Notes: generated by a model from the sequence alone, not told the origin. Positions 26,026 to 35,841 are shown, counted from the first letter of the stretch. The stretch: 64,000 bases of DNA from Hyphomicrobiales bacterium (GCA_900467745.1 UBQW01000001.1:62001-126000); one strand, 5' to 3'. A program made the numbers and translations.

Positions 26026-26358
26026 GCAATCTTCCCAATCAGGCCCACGGCGAGCGCACACAGGCGGCGTACTATTGTGAAATCAAGTCTAGCGGCCGCA
26101 AAACGCGATCGATGACCAGGAAACATGTTCTCTACGGAAGCGATCTGCATCGATCGACATGACGTCGGACACAGAAAACCTTCCGGCCGGAATCATCATG
26201 GAACAAGGAAACTGTAATCTCAAGATAATTACTTAAGAGACCATGAAGCTCACTGGGCTTTGCGAGGTTTGAACGGAAAAGAACTTTCGCCGACATCGCA
26301 TCCCCGCCTCCCGACACTGAATTAGGATATTTTTCCCAATTCTTACAGGAGACCCTCA
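26026..26358. other. Intergenic region before the SGNH gene
   Basis: About 330 nt, more A+T-rich toward 26200-26340. I see no convincing gene; a minus-strand open frame at 26132-26467 overlaps the next gene and looks random. The promoter of the SGNH gene and its Shine-Dalgarno (AGGAG, 26348-26352) lie at the right end. Confidence 0.4.
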
Positions 26359-28221
26359 ATGCTTCTCGGTATCGGCCTTTCGACTGCCCAATCCCCCGCC
26401 CGGCAACGCCCCGGCCCTCGCGCAATTGTCGCATTCGGTGACAGCCTGACCGAGGGCGCAGGTGCATCGTCCCGCGACCATACCTTCCCGTCCATTGCCG
26501 CCGGCCTCTTCGATCCGCCGAGGACGATCATCAATCGCGGCATCGGCGGCCAGACCTCGACCGAGATCGCGGCCAGACAGGGCGGCGTGCCGTTGCTGCT
26601 TGCCTTGGCCGGCGGCGATATCAGAAACCTCTATCCGCATACGCGCGACTGGATGGACCGGTTCGAGACCGGCATCGTCAACGGCCTCACGCATGAATGC
26701 ATCAACAAGGGCACCGACGAAAACGGCCTGCCCTATGGCGACGTCAGGCTCCATGGGACGGCGACGGCCGGCTTCACCGACATCGGCCGGCAGACATACG
26801 GCGCCATAGCCGCCAACTACGCCGCGGAACCCGGCAGCCCCTGGACGATCTCAAGCGCGATCCAGATGATCGCCGGCTCTACAACGGGCATAGCGGGCAT
26901 GCGCCTTCTGCTCATCGAGGCCGACGAGCTCGGCGGCTACCTCGCCGAAATCGCCGCCCCCGCTTTCGCCCTCGACGGCACGCGGAGCCACGTCTCGGCG
27001 ACGGCGACGAACACGCACGGCTTCATCCGCTCGACGCATCTGCTCGACATCATCCCGGGCGGCGCCATCGACATCACACTACGCATTTTCCCCGGCCAGT
27101 TCGAACAAGCCGCGGCCGCGACCGCGCTGCAGCTGACACCCGGCGACGGCGAAATCCCGGCCTATCACCCGGAATTCTCGCAGCTCTATCGTTTCGATCA
27201 GGATAGCGAAGGCTGGCTGCCGCGCATCCAGGACGGCCACGCGGCCGCGGTCTCGACGCTAGACGGCAAACTGATCGTCGAAAACGACGACGCCGGCGTG
27301 CTGCGCGGATGCGAGCTCGCCATCACCGAAATCCCGGGCGGCCAGATCATCCCGGGCGGCAAACTCATCCGCATCGCCTTCGACATCGATATCCTCGACG
27401 GGAGCGGCCAGATCCATGTCGGCGGCCTCGGCGCACCGGGCGGCAGCTGGGCGACGACGACATCGGACGGCGACCCCACATGGGCGATCTCGGCAAGCGG
27501 CCATTACGAGCTGGTCTTCACTGCCGGCAATTTCGCCAGCGCAAACGCATCCTGCGGGGCAATCGCCTTCCTCAGCAGCGGCAGCCCTCTCCGCTGGTCG
27601 CTCGACAATGTCGTCATCGAATGGGGCGACGAGACCCCGCAAGTGGAGGTCCTCTATCGATCGGTCGAGGCGCTGCACGGCGCCAATGGCGCCATCGGCC
27701 TACGCGGCACGCTGGCCGGCGTGGAGGGTACGCTGACGACCGATGGCGGCACACGCCACGTTTTCACGCGCAGCGATGCGGGCGACGCCGTGGCCGTCGC
27801 ATACGCCACGCCCTTTCGCCCCAGCGATGCGACCACCGGCCAGATCCAATGGCTATGGGCCGGCCGCAACAATGCGGTCACACCCGAGACCGTTCTCTCC
27901 GACATCGCGGCCATGACCGCCCATGTGCCCGGCAGCCGCTATCAGATCGGCTCGATCCTGCCTTCCGCCGCAGATACTCCCGAAACCCGCCAAACGATCG
28001 CCACCCTGAACGCCAATCTGGCCACCCTCTACGCGACACGCTTCGTCGATCTCCACGCCGCACTCGCCGCCGCAGCCAATCAAACGACCGAGGACCAACA
28101 GGACATCGCCGCCGGCCTCATTCCGAGATCACTTCGCACCGACGCCTTGCATCTGAACGACCGGGGCTATGCGATCGCCGCCGAAGCTTGGGTGTCGGCG
28201 ACCATGGCTATGGGCTGGTAA
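26359..28221 (+). CDS. SGNH/GDSL-family hydrolase with large internal insertion
   Basis: 620 residues. SGNH block I FGDSLTEGAG (residues ~32-41) carries the nucleophile Ser, and block II follows (INRGIGGQTSTEIAARQGG). After about residue 90 the catalytic domain appears interrupted by roughly 350 residues of predicted beta-rich, carbohydrate-binding-like sequence. It resumes with GTLAGVEGTLTTDGG, block III WLWAGRNN (~499) and block V DALHLNDRG (Asp/His, ~594). I see no signal peptide. The pattern of the split domain resembles phage-type SGNH esterases. It ends 14 nt inside the convergent acetyltransferase gene, so a polysaccharide O-deacetylase role is plausible but inferred. Confidence 0.8.
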   Translation: MLLGIGLSTAQSPARQRPGPRAIVAFGDSLTEGAGASSRDHTFPSIAAGLFDPPRTIINRGIGGQTSTEIAARQGGVPLLLALAGGDIRNLYPHTRDWMDRFETGIVNGLTHECINKGTDENGLPYGDVRLHGTATAGFTDIGRQTYGAIAANYAAEPGSPWTISSAIQMIAGSTTGIAGMRLLLIEADELGGYLAEIAAPAFALDGTRSHVSATATNTHGFIRSTHLLDIIPGGAIDITLRIFPGQFEQAAAATALQLTPGDGEIPAYHPEFSQLYRFDQDSEGWLPRIQDGHAAAVSTLDGKLIVENDDAGVLRGCELAITEIPGGQIIPGGKLIRIAFDIDILDGSGQIHVGGLGAPGGSWATTTSDGDPTWAISASGHYELVFTAGNFASANASCGAIAFLSSGSPLRWSLDNVVIEWGDETPQVEVLYRSVEALHGANGAIGLRGTLAGVEGTLTTDGGTRHVFTRSDAGDAVAVAYATPFRPSDATTGQIQWLWAGRNNAVTPETVLSDIAAMTAHVPGSRYQIGSILPSAADTPETRQTIATLNANLATLYATRFVDLHAALAAAANQTTEDQQDIAAGLIPRSLRTDALHLNDRGYAIAAEAWVSATMAMGW

Positions 28222-28795
28222 CCCGAGCACGGATCGGCCGCGCCGGATTGCCGGCGTAAACGGTCCATGCGACAAGATCGCTGAACGCAACACCCCGCGC
28301 GCCGAGAACCGCTCCCTCCCCGATCGAAACGCCGGGGCCGACAAAGGCCTCGGCGGCGACCCAAACGTCAGCGCCAATGGTGATCGGCCGAGCCGTAAGC
28401 TGGAAGGATGGGTCATCGATATCATGCGAGCCGGTGCACAGATGCGCGCCCTGCGAGATCACCACGCCACGCCCGAGGCGAACAGGCGCAATGCAGTAGA
28501 TGATCGCCCCACGACCAATCAGCGTATTCTCCTCCATGGCGAGATGCGGCGGATACCAGATCCGCGCCGATCCATGCACCCGTGCATTGTGCGCCAACCG
28601 CGCCCCAAACAGCCGCAACAGAAACGCCCGCCACCGATGTAACGGCGCCGGCGTCCCGGCCGCGAACAGCGCCCAGGTGATCCCCCAGGTCAGACGCAGC
28701 AAACGATGCCTGACACCAAAACTCGGCCCGCCCTCACGCGAGCCGGACTGCGCGGCGTCGAGTATGCCGAGATTTTCCTGCACCTTATCGCTCAT
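28208..28795 (-). CDS. WcaF/LbH-type O-acetyltransferase
   Basis: 195-residue left-handed beta-helix (hexapeptide repeat) acyltransferase of the WcaF/colanic-acid group, probably acetylating a sugar of the polysaccharide made by this operon. Seen: the hexapeptide ladder (IGRGAIIYCIAPVRLGRGVV), the catalytic His in CTGSHDIDDPSFQL, and ITIGADVWVAAEAFVGPGVSI. The start ATG overlaps the polymerase stop (ATGA at 28792-28795). It is the last gene of the polysaccharide operon and overlaps the SGNH gene by 14 nt tail to tail. Confidence 0.9.
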   Translation of the reverse strand: MSDKVQENLGILDAAQSGSREGGPSFGVRHRLLRLTWGITWALFAAGTPAPLHRWRAFLLRLFGARLAHNARVHGSARIWYPPHLAMEENTLIGRGAIIYCIAPVRLGRGVVISQGAHLCTGSHDIDDPSFQLTARPITIGADVWVAAEAFVGPGVSIGEGAVLGARGVAFSDLVAWTVYAGNPARPIRARVTSP

Positions 28796-30120
28796 CGCCG
28801 CAACCTTTCCTGATAGGGCAGCGCCGGATAGACTTGGTGTCGGACCGGCCGGGCCAGAGCCAGAACAACCGCGACCTGGCAAACGAACAACGGCAACACG
28901 GCGCCAACAGGGCCACGCAAAAGGATCGGCAGCGACGAGGCAATGAGAATACGCAACACGCTGACGCCACCAAACACGCCCCACTCTGCCATCAGCACCG
29001 ACCGCAGCAACATCGCCGCAACCAACCCGCCCAGCGCAACGCCGGCAAAGCCGAAATCCATGTAGAGATCGCAGCCGACGAAGAAGGACAGGTTCGGCGT
29101 CCCGTACATGCCCGCCGCAAACAGCTCGTTGCCGACATCGAGCCCGCCCACGACAGGCTTTCCGGACCAGATCGCGCGCGGCACGAAGAACAACAGGATG
29201 GCGGTGAGCTTCTCGCCCCACATCTGCTCATGCGCCGACATGAAGCGCACCGCATGAACCGCCATGTCGAAGACATCGACCGAGGGAATATCGAAGAAGT
29301 TGCCGAAGACGGATATCTCGGAGAGACCACCCACGCCGTCCAATCCAAGGCGTGTGGTGATACTCAGCACCGGAAACAGGATCGTCAACGCCAACAGTCC
29401 GACGACATAAAACCACGCAGCCGCAACCCTGCCGCCGCAAAGCGCCAACACGACCGGCCCCCATACGGCCAGCAGCATGAAGCGCGGCGCATTGAACGGA
29501 TTTCGCGCAACCGCCAGCAAGGCGATAACGAGAAGCAGCGGCGCGAGAGAAATCAGTCGCGACCGGGCGCCATGAAACCGCACCGCGACAAAGCAAGCGG
29601 TCACCGACTGTAATCCGAGAAAGAACAGGCTGCCGATGAAGGCCTGCGTGGGGTCCTGCTCCAACCGCGACGACAACAGCCGCTCCATTCCGCCTTCGGA
29701 TGCGACAAAGGATACGAAGGCGAGCGCGTTCAAGGCCAGCAGAACCAGCATCGGCAATGTCGAACCACCCGCTTCGGCGGCCGGCTCGTCTCGCTCCATC
29801 GAGACAAACAGAAACGGCAGGCAGAAGAGCACCACGATCAGCATGGCGGCAACAAACTCCTGCGGTTCATAGGCATAGGCCGTGATCGCGGTCGCGCCGC
29901 CGATCCGGTCCCCATGCATGCGCTGCAGGGGCGAGATCACGAAGTAGACGAAAAGGCAGAACCAGAAAACATCGCCGACCTGGAACCGACGCGACCGAAT
30001 TCCGTGAAGCCCGACCAGAACCATGAGGAACATCGGCAGCGTGAGCAAAACGACGAAGAGGCTGTCGGCGAAGAGCAGATTGGCGAGATAGAGCGCCGTA
30101 ACGGTCGTGAGCCTGATCAT
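28792..30120 (-). CDS. O-antigen/polysaccharide polymerase-like membrane protein
   Basis: 442 residues, about 10-12 hydrophobic helices, with a large loop between later helices (residues ~265-350). The sequence is typical of Wzy-like polymerases, which are recognised by topology rather than motifs. The ATG at 30120 overlaps the flippase stop (ATGA). The neighbours wzx, glycosyltransferase and chain-length regulator support the polymerase call. It could also be another multi-spanning sugar protein. Confidence 0.7.
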   Translation of the reverse strand: MIRLTTVTALYLANLLFADSLFVVLLTLPMFLMVLVGLHGIRSRRFQVGDVFWFCLFVYFVISPLQRMHGDRIGGATAITAYAYEPQEFVAAMLIVVLFCLPFLFVSMERDEPAAEAGGSTLPMLVLLALNALAFVSFVASEGGMERLLSSRLEQDPTQAFIGSLFFLGLQSVTACFVAVRFHGARSRLISLAPLLLVIALLAVARNPFNAPRFMLLAVWGPVVLALCGGRVAAAWFYVVGLLALTILFPVLSITTRLGLDGVGGLSEISVFGNFFDIPSVDVFDMAVHAVRFMSAHEQMWGEKLTAILLFFVPRAIWSGKPVVGGLDVGNELFAAGMYGTPNLSFFVGCDLYMDFGFAGVALGGLVAAMLLRSVLMAEWGVFGGVSVLRILIASSLPILLRGPVGAVLPLFVCQVAVVLALARPVRHQVYPALPYQERLRR

Positions 30121-31418
30121 GCACCGACCCGCAGTGTCTTCCGCCCGCCCACTCGCCGGAACACCGAGGGCCAAATGACGAGCGCCCCCACCACATGCGT
30201 CATCACTTCCGCCACGGCCAGTCCGACAAGCCCGAGCAACGCCCCGAGACCAGCACTCGCCGCAAAGCCGATCAACATGGCCAGCACGGCGGCGACGGCC
30301 ACGACCCGAAAGCGGCCAAGCCCTTGGGCTGCCTGCGCCAGCGTCTGCGAGAGCGCGCCGGTCAGCACGCCGACAGAAAAGAGCGCCACCACTAAAGCGG
30401 ACTGCGCGAAGGCGCCGCTCATCAGCAAGAAACAGCCGCCGCCCGCCAGCATCAATCCAAGCGTCAACGCGATCGCAAGCAGCGTCGCCAACCGCTGCGC
30501 CTCAAAGCCCGCCCTCACTGTGGCGCCAGCCGGTTGAAGAGCGCGGACCATGCCAGGAAAATGCGCGCGCCGCACGAACTCCAGAACCTGCGAGGCGGCC
30601 GCCGCGATCTGCCTGCCATAGACGAACAATCCCACACCCGCCTGCCCCAGAACTGCCGCGCAGACCACGATCTGAAACCGAAACGACAGCTGCCCCGGCA
30701 GGATCGCAACGAGCGCAGCCGCACCCTCACGGGCAAAGAGGCCGCAATCAGCGACGCTGACCGGCGCCACACGCATCGGCCAGCCCAGCCGCCAAAGCAC
30801 GGCCAATTGCGCAACGACCGCGACGGCGTAGCCCAGCGACAGCGCCACCCCGAGGATCATGCCCGCATCGGCCGATTGAGCGCCCGTCACAGTGAGTGCG
30901 ATGGCGGACGCGATATAGGCAAGCATCCCGGTCAATCCGCTGATGCCACTGAGCCCCAGCCCATCGAAGACGCCCGCCGCGTTGAATGCCGAGATCAACA
31001 GCGCAGGCACCGCTGCGGGGACATAGGTCCGCGAAAACCCATCTCCGCCAAACCAAGCGTAGATGAGCGCCGCCACCGACAGCACGAGTGCAACGCCGAG
31101 CCGAACAGCCGAGGCCTGCCAATAGCAGCGCCGCGCCACATCCAGGACCTCGCGATCCCCCGCCAGCGAAATCCGTCGCGCGACGACGACAGGCGCGCCG
31201 AAGTCGATGATCATCAATGCCAGGATCGCAAAGGAGAAATGCGTCGCGAACGCTGCCAGGAGATCGAGCGCGCCGCGATGGATCAGCCATGTCTGCGCCA
31301 GAAAGATCGATCCCTGCCCGATAGCGAAGCTCAGGATCAACAACGCCGCATTGGTAGAGCCGCGCGGCCGTCCGCACATCGCAGAGAGCCTATCCCACCG
31401 AGGAAAGCCGCTTCTCAC
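30117..31418 (-). CDS. Polysaccharide flippase (Wzx/MATE-like)
   Basis: 433 residues, about 12 membrane helices, MOP-superfamily flippase that exports lipid-linked repeat units. It begins near LLILSFAIGQGSIFLAQTWL and has the typical basic Arg-rich loop of the family. I chose GTG at 31418: it overlaps the epimerase stop as GTGA, the same 4-nt coupling used by the next two genes. The first ATG (31379) would shorten it by 13 residues and lacks a good ribosome site. The upstream open frame belongs to the epimerase gene in another phase. Confidence 0.78.
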   Translation of the reverse strand: MRSGFPRWDRLSAMCGRPRGSTNAALLILSFAIGQGSIFLAQTWLIHRGALDLLAAFATHFSFAILALMIIDFGAPVVVARRISLAGDREVLDVARRCYWQASAVRLGVALVLSVAALIYAWFGGDGFSRTYVPAAVPALLISAFNAAGVFDGLGLSGISGLTGMLAYIASAIALTVTGAQSADAGMILGVALSLGYAVAVVAQLAVLWRLGWPMRVAPVSVADCGLFAREGAAALVAILPGQLSFRFQIVVCAAVLGQAGVGLFVYGRQIAAAASQVLEFVRRAHFPGMVRALQPAGATVRAGFEAQRLATLLAIALTLGLMLAGGGCFLLMSGAFAQSALVVALFSVGVLTGALSQTLAQAAQGLGRFRVVAVAAVLAMLIGFAASAGLGALLGLVGLAVAEVMTHVVGALVIWPSVFRRVGGRKTLRVGA

Positions 31419-32389
31419 GCAGCGCTCCGCAGCAGCTGGCTCTCGATCCAGGCATAGGTCTTTTCCAGGCCATCCATCAGGCGCTGCGTCGGCCGCCAGT
31501 ACAGTGTTTCGGCAATCAACCGATTGTCCGATCTGCGCCCGCGAACGCCCATTGGGCCGGCCACATGCCGCTTGTGCAGCCGCTTGCCGGCGATCTCGCA
31601 CACCATATCGACCAGCCGGTTGATGCTCACCATTTCCTCGGAGCCGATATTGACCGGCCCGGCGAAATCCGAGCGCATCAGCCGCATCGTGCCCTCGATG
31701 CATTCGTCGATATAGAGGAAGGAGCGCGTCTGCAGGCCATCGCCCCAGATCTCTATCTCGCCGCCATGATCCGCCTGCGCAACCTTCCGGCAGATCGCCG
31801 CCGGCGCCTTCTCCTTGCCGCCGTCCCAGGTTCCCGATGGACCGAAGATGTTGTGGTAGCGGGCGATGCGGCAGGTCATGCCGTGGTTGCGGGCATAGGA
31901 CTGATAGAGCCGCTCGGAGATCAGCTTTTCCCAACCATATTCGCTGTCCGGTGCTGCGGGATAGGCGGAGGATTCTACGCAATTCGGGTTGTCGGGATCG
32001 GCTTGGTTGACGGCGGGATAAACGCAGGCCGACGAGGAGAAGAACATGCGGCCAACCTCGCGCCGGCGGCACAGATCGGCGACGTTGAGATTGATCGTCG
32101 CCGAATTGTGGATGATATCGGCATCGTGCTGGCCGGTGAAGATATAGCCAGCCCCGCCCATATCGGCCGCCAACTGGTAGACCTCGTGGAAATCGCGATC
32201 GATCACCCGTTCGCAGACGTCTATCAGCCTCAGATCCCCGACGATGAATTCGTCGGCCACGCTTTCCTCGTAGTCCGGCAGCTTCAAATCGACGCCGCGA
32301 ACCCAAAAGCCGTCGCGCTTCAGGCGGGCAACGAGGTGGCTGCCGATAAACCCTCCGGCGCCGCAGACAAGTGCAGTCTTCTCCAGCAT
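31415..32389 (-). CDS. GDP-mannose 3,5-epimerase-like SDR enzyme
   Basis: 324-residue extended SDR. It matches the plant GDP-mannose 3,5-epimerase pattern closely: VCGAGGFIGSHL cofactor loop, LAADMGGAGY, catalytic Cys in SSSACVYP, Tyr and Lys in EYGWEKL, a second catalytic Lys in GGKEKAPAAICRK, and IWGDGLQTRSFLYIDEC. That enzyme converts GDP-D-mannose to GDP-L-galactose or GDP-L-gulose. GDP-mannose would come from ManB/ManC encoded 6 kb downstream. Other NDP-sugar epimerases are possible, but the KEKAPAA block is distinctive. Stop overlaps the flippase start. Confidence 0.82.
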   Translation of the reverse strand: MLEKTALVCGAGGFIGSHLVARLKRDGFWVRGVDLKLPDYEESVADEFIVGDLRLIDVCERVIDRDFHEVYQLAADMGGAGYIFTGQHDADIIHNSATINLNVADLCRRREVGRMFFSSSACVYPAVNQADPDNPNCVESSAYPAAPDSEYGWEKLISERLYQSYARNHGMTCRIARYHNIFGPSGTWDGGKEKAPAAICRKVAQADHGGEIEIWGDGLQTRSFLYIDECIEGTMRLMRSDFAGPVNIGSEEMVSINRLVDMVCEIAGKRLHKRHVAGPMGVRGRRSDNRLIAETLYWRPTQRLMDGLEKTYAWIESQLLRSAA

Positions 32390-32405
32390 GCAACGCCCCC
32401 CAGCG

Positions 32406-33614
32406 CTAGATTGCCTGTTTCTCCATCTGATAGAGACCAGCGAAAATCGCCTCGAAGCGATCGGTGATCGGCTCGATCGCGAAATTGGCGCGGGCATAGG
32501 CAAGGCCGTTCGAGCCGAGCCGGCGACGCAGCCCAGCATCGTCAGCAAGCCCACGAAGATTGTCGATGAACCCCGCCGCATCATCAGGGTCCGACGCAAG
32601 ACCGGCATCGGCGCGCTCGATGAGCCGCCGCGCCAGGTTGTTGCGTGGCACAGAGGCCAGCACCGGCCGCCCGCATCCGAAATAGGTCAGCACCTTGGAT
32701 GGCACGCAGAAGGCCCCGGCCCCCTCTTCGATCATCGCGATCAGAATATCGGCGCCCCCGAGCACATCGGGCAGATCAGCAAACGGCACCCACGGCTTTA
32801 CGCGCAGATTGTTGACACCTTCCACCGTCGCCCTGCACGCCAGGCTTTCGGCAATCGTGCCCTCGGAATGAACATCGATCGCAACAGGCAGCGCTTTCGC
32901 AGCCTGCATCAGCAGATCGGGATTGTGCTTGTAGCCAAGCGTGCCGGCATAGACCACCCGGATCGGGCCATTGCCGATTTCGCTCTCGGACTGTTTCGGT
33001 TCGACTGATCGCATTTCATCCAGCGGCGCCCAGTTCTCGATGACGGAGATCCGACCCGGCGCGATGCCGTTTTGCCGGAGATATGGAACGAAGTCGTCGG
33101 TGATTGCGACGACATGGTCGCTTTGCCTCAACAGACCGAATTCCAGCCGTTGATATCGGCGCGCGACCGCATTGCCGATCAGCGGAAACGTTGCGGGCAG
33201 AAAGCGGCCGATGGCCTCGCTGTAGATATCCTGCAGCCAGAACACGAACCGCGCTCCGCAGGCGCGCGCGGCTTTGTGAATCACGGCCTGCGTATCGAGC
33301 GGCGCATTGGAGGAAAGCACGATGTCAGGCTGGAACCGTCTTATCTCATGAGCCACCATCCGCCCGAACTCGATCTCCTGCGCGCGCCGCTTCAGGAAGC
33401 TCGATTTCTGGAACGGCTCGGACAGCGAAAGGCCGGCGATACGAAACCGGAGTGGATCGTCCGGCCGCGCGGCGAGATCACCCTTGGGCGTCTGGAAGCT
33501 TTCGGAATAGACGTGGAGAACCTCATGCCCGCGCCGCGCCAACGAACGCGCAAGCTGCACCTGAAACGGATGACCGGAATAATCGTGGACAAGAATGCGC
33601 CTTGCACGGACCAT
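32406..33614 (-). CDS. Glycosyltransferase family 4 (WbuB-like)
   Basis: 402-residue GT-B glycosyltransferase adding a sugar to a lipid-linked polysaccharide. The N-terminal domain is seen as ILVHDYSGHPFQVQLARSLA, and the donor-binding C-terminal domain as VVYAGTLGYKHNPDLL with the conserved late Glu region SKVLTYFGCGRPVLAS. It is the only glycosyltransferase in this locus. No initiating (priming) transferase is in the window, so the repeat unit must be completed from elsewhere. Ends 17 nt before the epimerase start. Confidence 0.88.
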   Translation of the reverse strand: MVRARRILVHDYSGHPFQVQLARSLARRGHEVLHVYSESFQTPKGDLAARPDDPLRFRIAGLSLSEPFQKSSFLKRRAQEIEFGRMVAHEIRRFQPDIVLSSNAPLDTQAVIHKAARACGARFVFWLQDIYSEAIGRFLPATFPLIGNAVARRYQRLEFGLLRQSDHVVAITDDFVPYLRQNGIAPGRISVIENWAPLDEMRSVEPKQSESEIGNGPIRVVYAGTLGYKHNPDLLMQAAKALPVAIDVHSEGTIAESLACRATVEGVNNLRVKPWVPFADLPDVLGGADILIAMIEEGAGAFCVPSKVLTYFGCGRPVLASVPRNNLARRLIERADAGLASDPDDAAGFIDNLRGLADDAGLRRRLGSNGLAYARANFAIEPITDRFEAIFAGLYQMEKQAI

Positions 33615-33731
33615 GCGTCGCTCTTCAACGAATGAGTGAAATCGCTATTTCAAATGCCTGCAATCAAGCGCCACCGAAAAAAGCCGGGGCGCAGCCATGA
33701 CGCGAATAAGGTTGCATTTATGAATGGATTA

Positions 33732-33760
33732 AACCTTTAGTAACGCAACTAGTGTGTCAA
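33732..33760 (-). promoter_or_regulatory. Candidate promoter for the polysaccharide operon
   Basis: In the ~220 nt between the glycosyltransferase start and the broken chain-length gene there is a perfect TTGACA (minus strand, 33760-33755). The -10 element is not clear. The region is A+T-rich, so an operon promoter here is likely even if boxes are unsure. Confidence 0.35.
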
Positions 33761-33834
33761 GCGGACACCGCCGATAAACGCCTGGATTGCACCTAAAGAG
33801 GTAGGCCACGGCGGGAGCGACGGCCTCCAACCCC

Positions 33835-35687
33835 CTACCCAGCATAGGCCGTGCGCCACAGCGGCTTGGCCTTGAAGCTGAACCAGTGGCGCTGATCCTG
33901 CCCGTTCAGCACCGCGATCACAGGCGTATCACCACCGACATTCCCCTTCAGCGCCGCCACAGCCTTTCGCGCGACGTTCTGCGGCGTCCGCGCCCAGCGC
34001 ACCACAAAGAGCGCGACGTCGCAGAGCCTCGCCAGATAGAGCGCATCCACCGCCGCCTCAACCGGCGGCGTGTCGATGACGACGTAGTCGAAATGCAGTC
34101 GCGCCCGAGAAAGAAGCGCCCGCACCCGCGCGCTCATCAGCAGTTCGTCGGTGGCAAATTCGGCCGGCCGCGCGCCCAGGATGACGGAGAGGTTCGTGGC
34201 GTGGTCGACGGCCACCATGCTGGCGAGCCCCGGATCGGCCTCACCGCGCAACAAATTGACGAAGGCGGGTGTCGGCTCGCGATCGACGTGGCGTGAATGC
34301 TGGGCTTCCTGAGATCGCAGTCGATGAGCAGCGTGCGCTTTCCCGCAAGCGCATAGGTGCGCGCCAGGGCGGTGGCGAGCGTCGATTTCCCCTCCCCCGG
34401 AAGGCTGGAGGACACCATGATCACGATGCCCTCCTCGCCGGCATCCTCCAGCACAGGATGCCGGCTGAGAAGCGCTTGCTCGACCGACACCCGGATCCGC
34501 CGGATTGATTCCGAAAAGACAGAGAGCGGCGCCGTCATGATCCGGTCGGAGAGCCCGCGCCCATGCGGCCGCTCCAGCTCGCCACCCTCCTCATGCGGCA
34601 CCACCGAGGCCAGCTGGATGTTCAGCACCGCCTCAACCTGATCCTCCCCGGTAAATCCGCCAACGAAGAACTCCCGCAGCAAACCCGCCCCGATACCGAA
34701 CCCAAGCGCGACGAGGCTCATGACGCCAAGGATCGCGGCAACCCTCGGATAGGATGGCTCGATCGGCGGCAAGGCCTCCGAAATCACCCGGCTGTCAGCC
34801 AGTTGCAGGCTGGCCTGTGCCTCGAAATCCTGCAGTCGCGTGAGCAGGTTCTGATACTGCGCCCGCGCGATCTCAGCCGATTGCTGCAGGCTATAGAACT
34901 GCGTCAACGTCTCGGAAGGTGTCGCCAGCTGCGGCGTGCTTGCCGGTAGCGTGGCCGCCCGATTGAATTGTGCATCGGCGACGCGCAAGCCCATATTGCC
35001 GTTGCTGAAGGCATCGCGCATGCCGACATTGACGGCGAGGAAGGCATCCAGCCGCCCTTCGTGGCTCGCAAGGCTGTCCTTGGCGGCACTCACCTGGGCT
35101 TGAAGGCTGTTGCGGGCCGCGATCGTGCCCGCCACCTTGGCGTCGATCTGATGCCTGATGTAAACTGAAGCCATGCGATTGGCGAGAAGAGCTGCCTTCG
35201 CCTCATCCTGTGATGTGACGCCAATGGTGATGAGATAGGTCAGCCCCTCGCGACGAACGCGGACGGCATCCTTAAACAACGCAAGAGTCTCGCGCTCGGC
35301 AGCATCCGTGGCACCAGACGACACGCTACTAAAGCGCGCTAGGGTGCCGCCAAGATCGAAATAGCCGGATCGCGGCGCGAATTCCGGGTCATCGGCCAGC
35401 TTGCCCTCGCGCACGACATCGAGAAGCACCGCATCGGACTGCGCGATCCTGACCTCCCCCTCCACCCGCGCGTTATCGGAGGCGCTGGCAATGGCCGCGC
35501 TGTCCGGTGCCAACAGGTTCTTGGCGCTGGTATCGACCACGACAAGCGCCTGCGCCGTGTATCGCGGCGTCAACACCGTCAGGACGATGGCGGTCAAAGA
35601 GAGAATGGCGGCGGCGGTGGCCAAGACCACCCATATCTGGCGACGGAGAAGGCCTGAAATCATCCTGAGGTCGGCAATATCGCTCAT
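33835..35687 (-). pseudogene. Wzz/BY-kinase-type polysaccharide chain-length regulator, frameshifted
   Basis: Reads as one ~617-residue Wzz plus tyrosine-autokinase protein except for a single missing base near 34292. N-terminal part (516-codon frame from 35687): a Wzz membrane domain with two membrane helices, coiled coils, then Walker A SLPGEGKSTLA and LLIDCDLRKPSIH. After that the meaning jumps to the +1 frame: HVDREPTPAFVNLLRGEAD, Walker B DYVVIDTPPV, to the stop at 33835. Inserting one C after the CAC codon restores DLRKPSIHRHVDR, the family's usual sequence. Either a real inactivation, which would affect export length control, or a sequencing error. Ancestor was probably an ExoP/Wzc-like regulator. 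Confidence 0.85.
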
Positions 35688-35841
35688 ACGAATGCATATC
35701 CTCGGAAAATGAGATCCTATACCCGCTCCAGTATCAATGATGAAAAATTACCACAGAAGATTGAAGGCATAACCCTAGATCAAAGTGGTAGCGCGCTGGA
35801 AGAGATCGGGCAGACCCCGAAAGGCCTGCCCGATGATGTTC

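Noticed and set aside
26132..26467. 111-codon minus-strand frame before the SGNH gene
   Set aside because: Overlaps the SGNH start and shows no protein-like pattern.
34250..34320. Programmed ribosomal frameshift in the Wzz/BY-kinase gene
   Set aside because: No slippery heptamer or downstream structure is evident; a one-base deletion explains it better.
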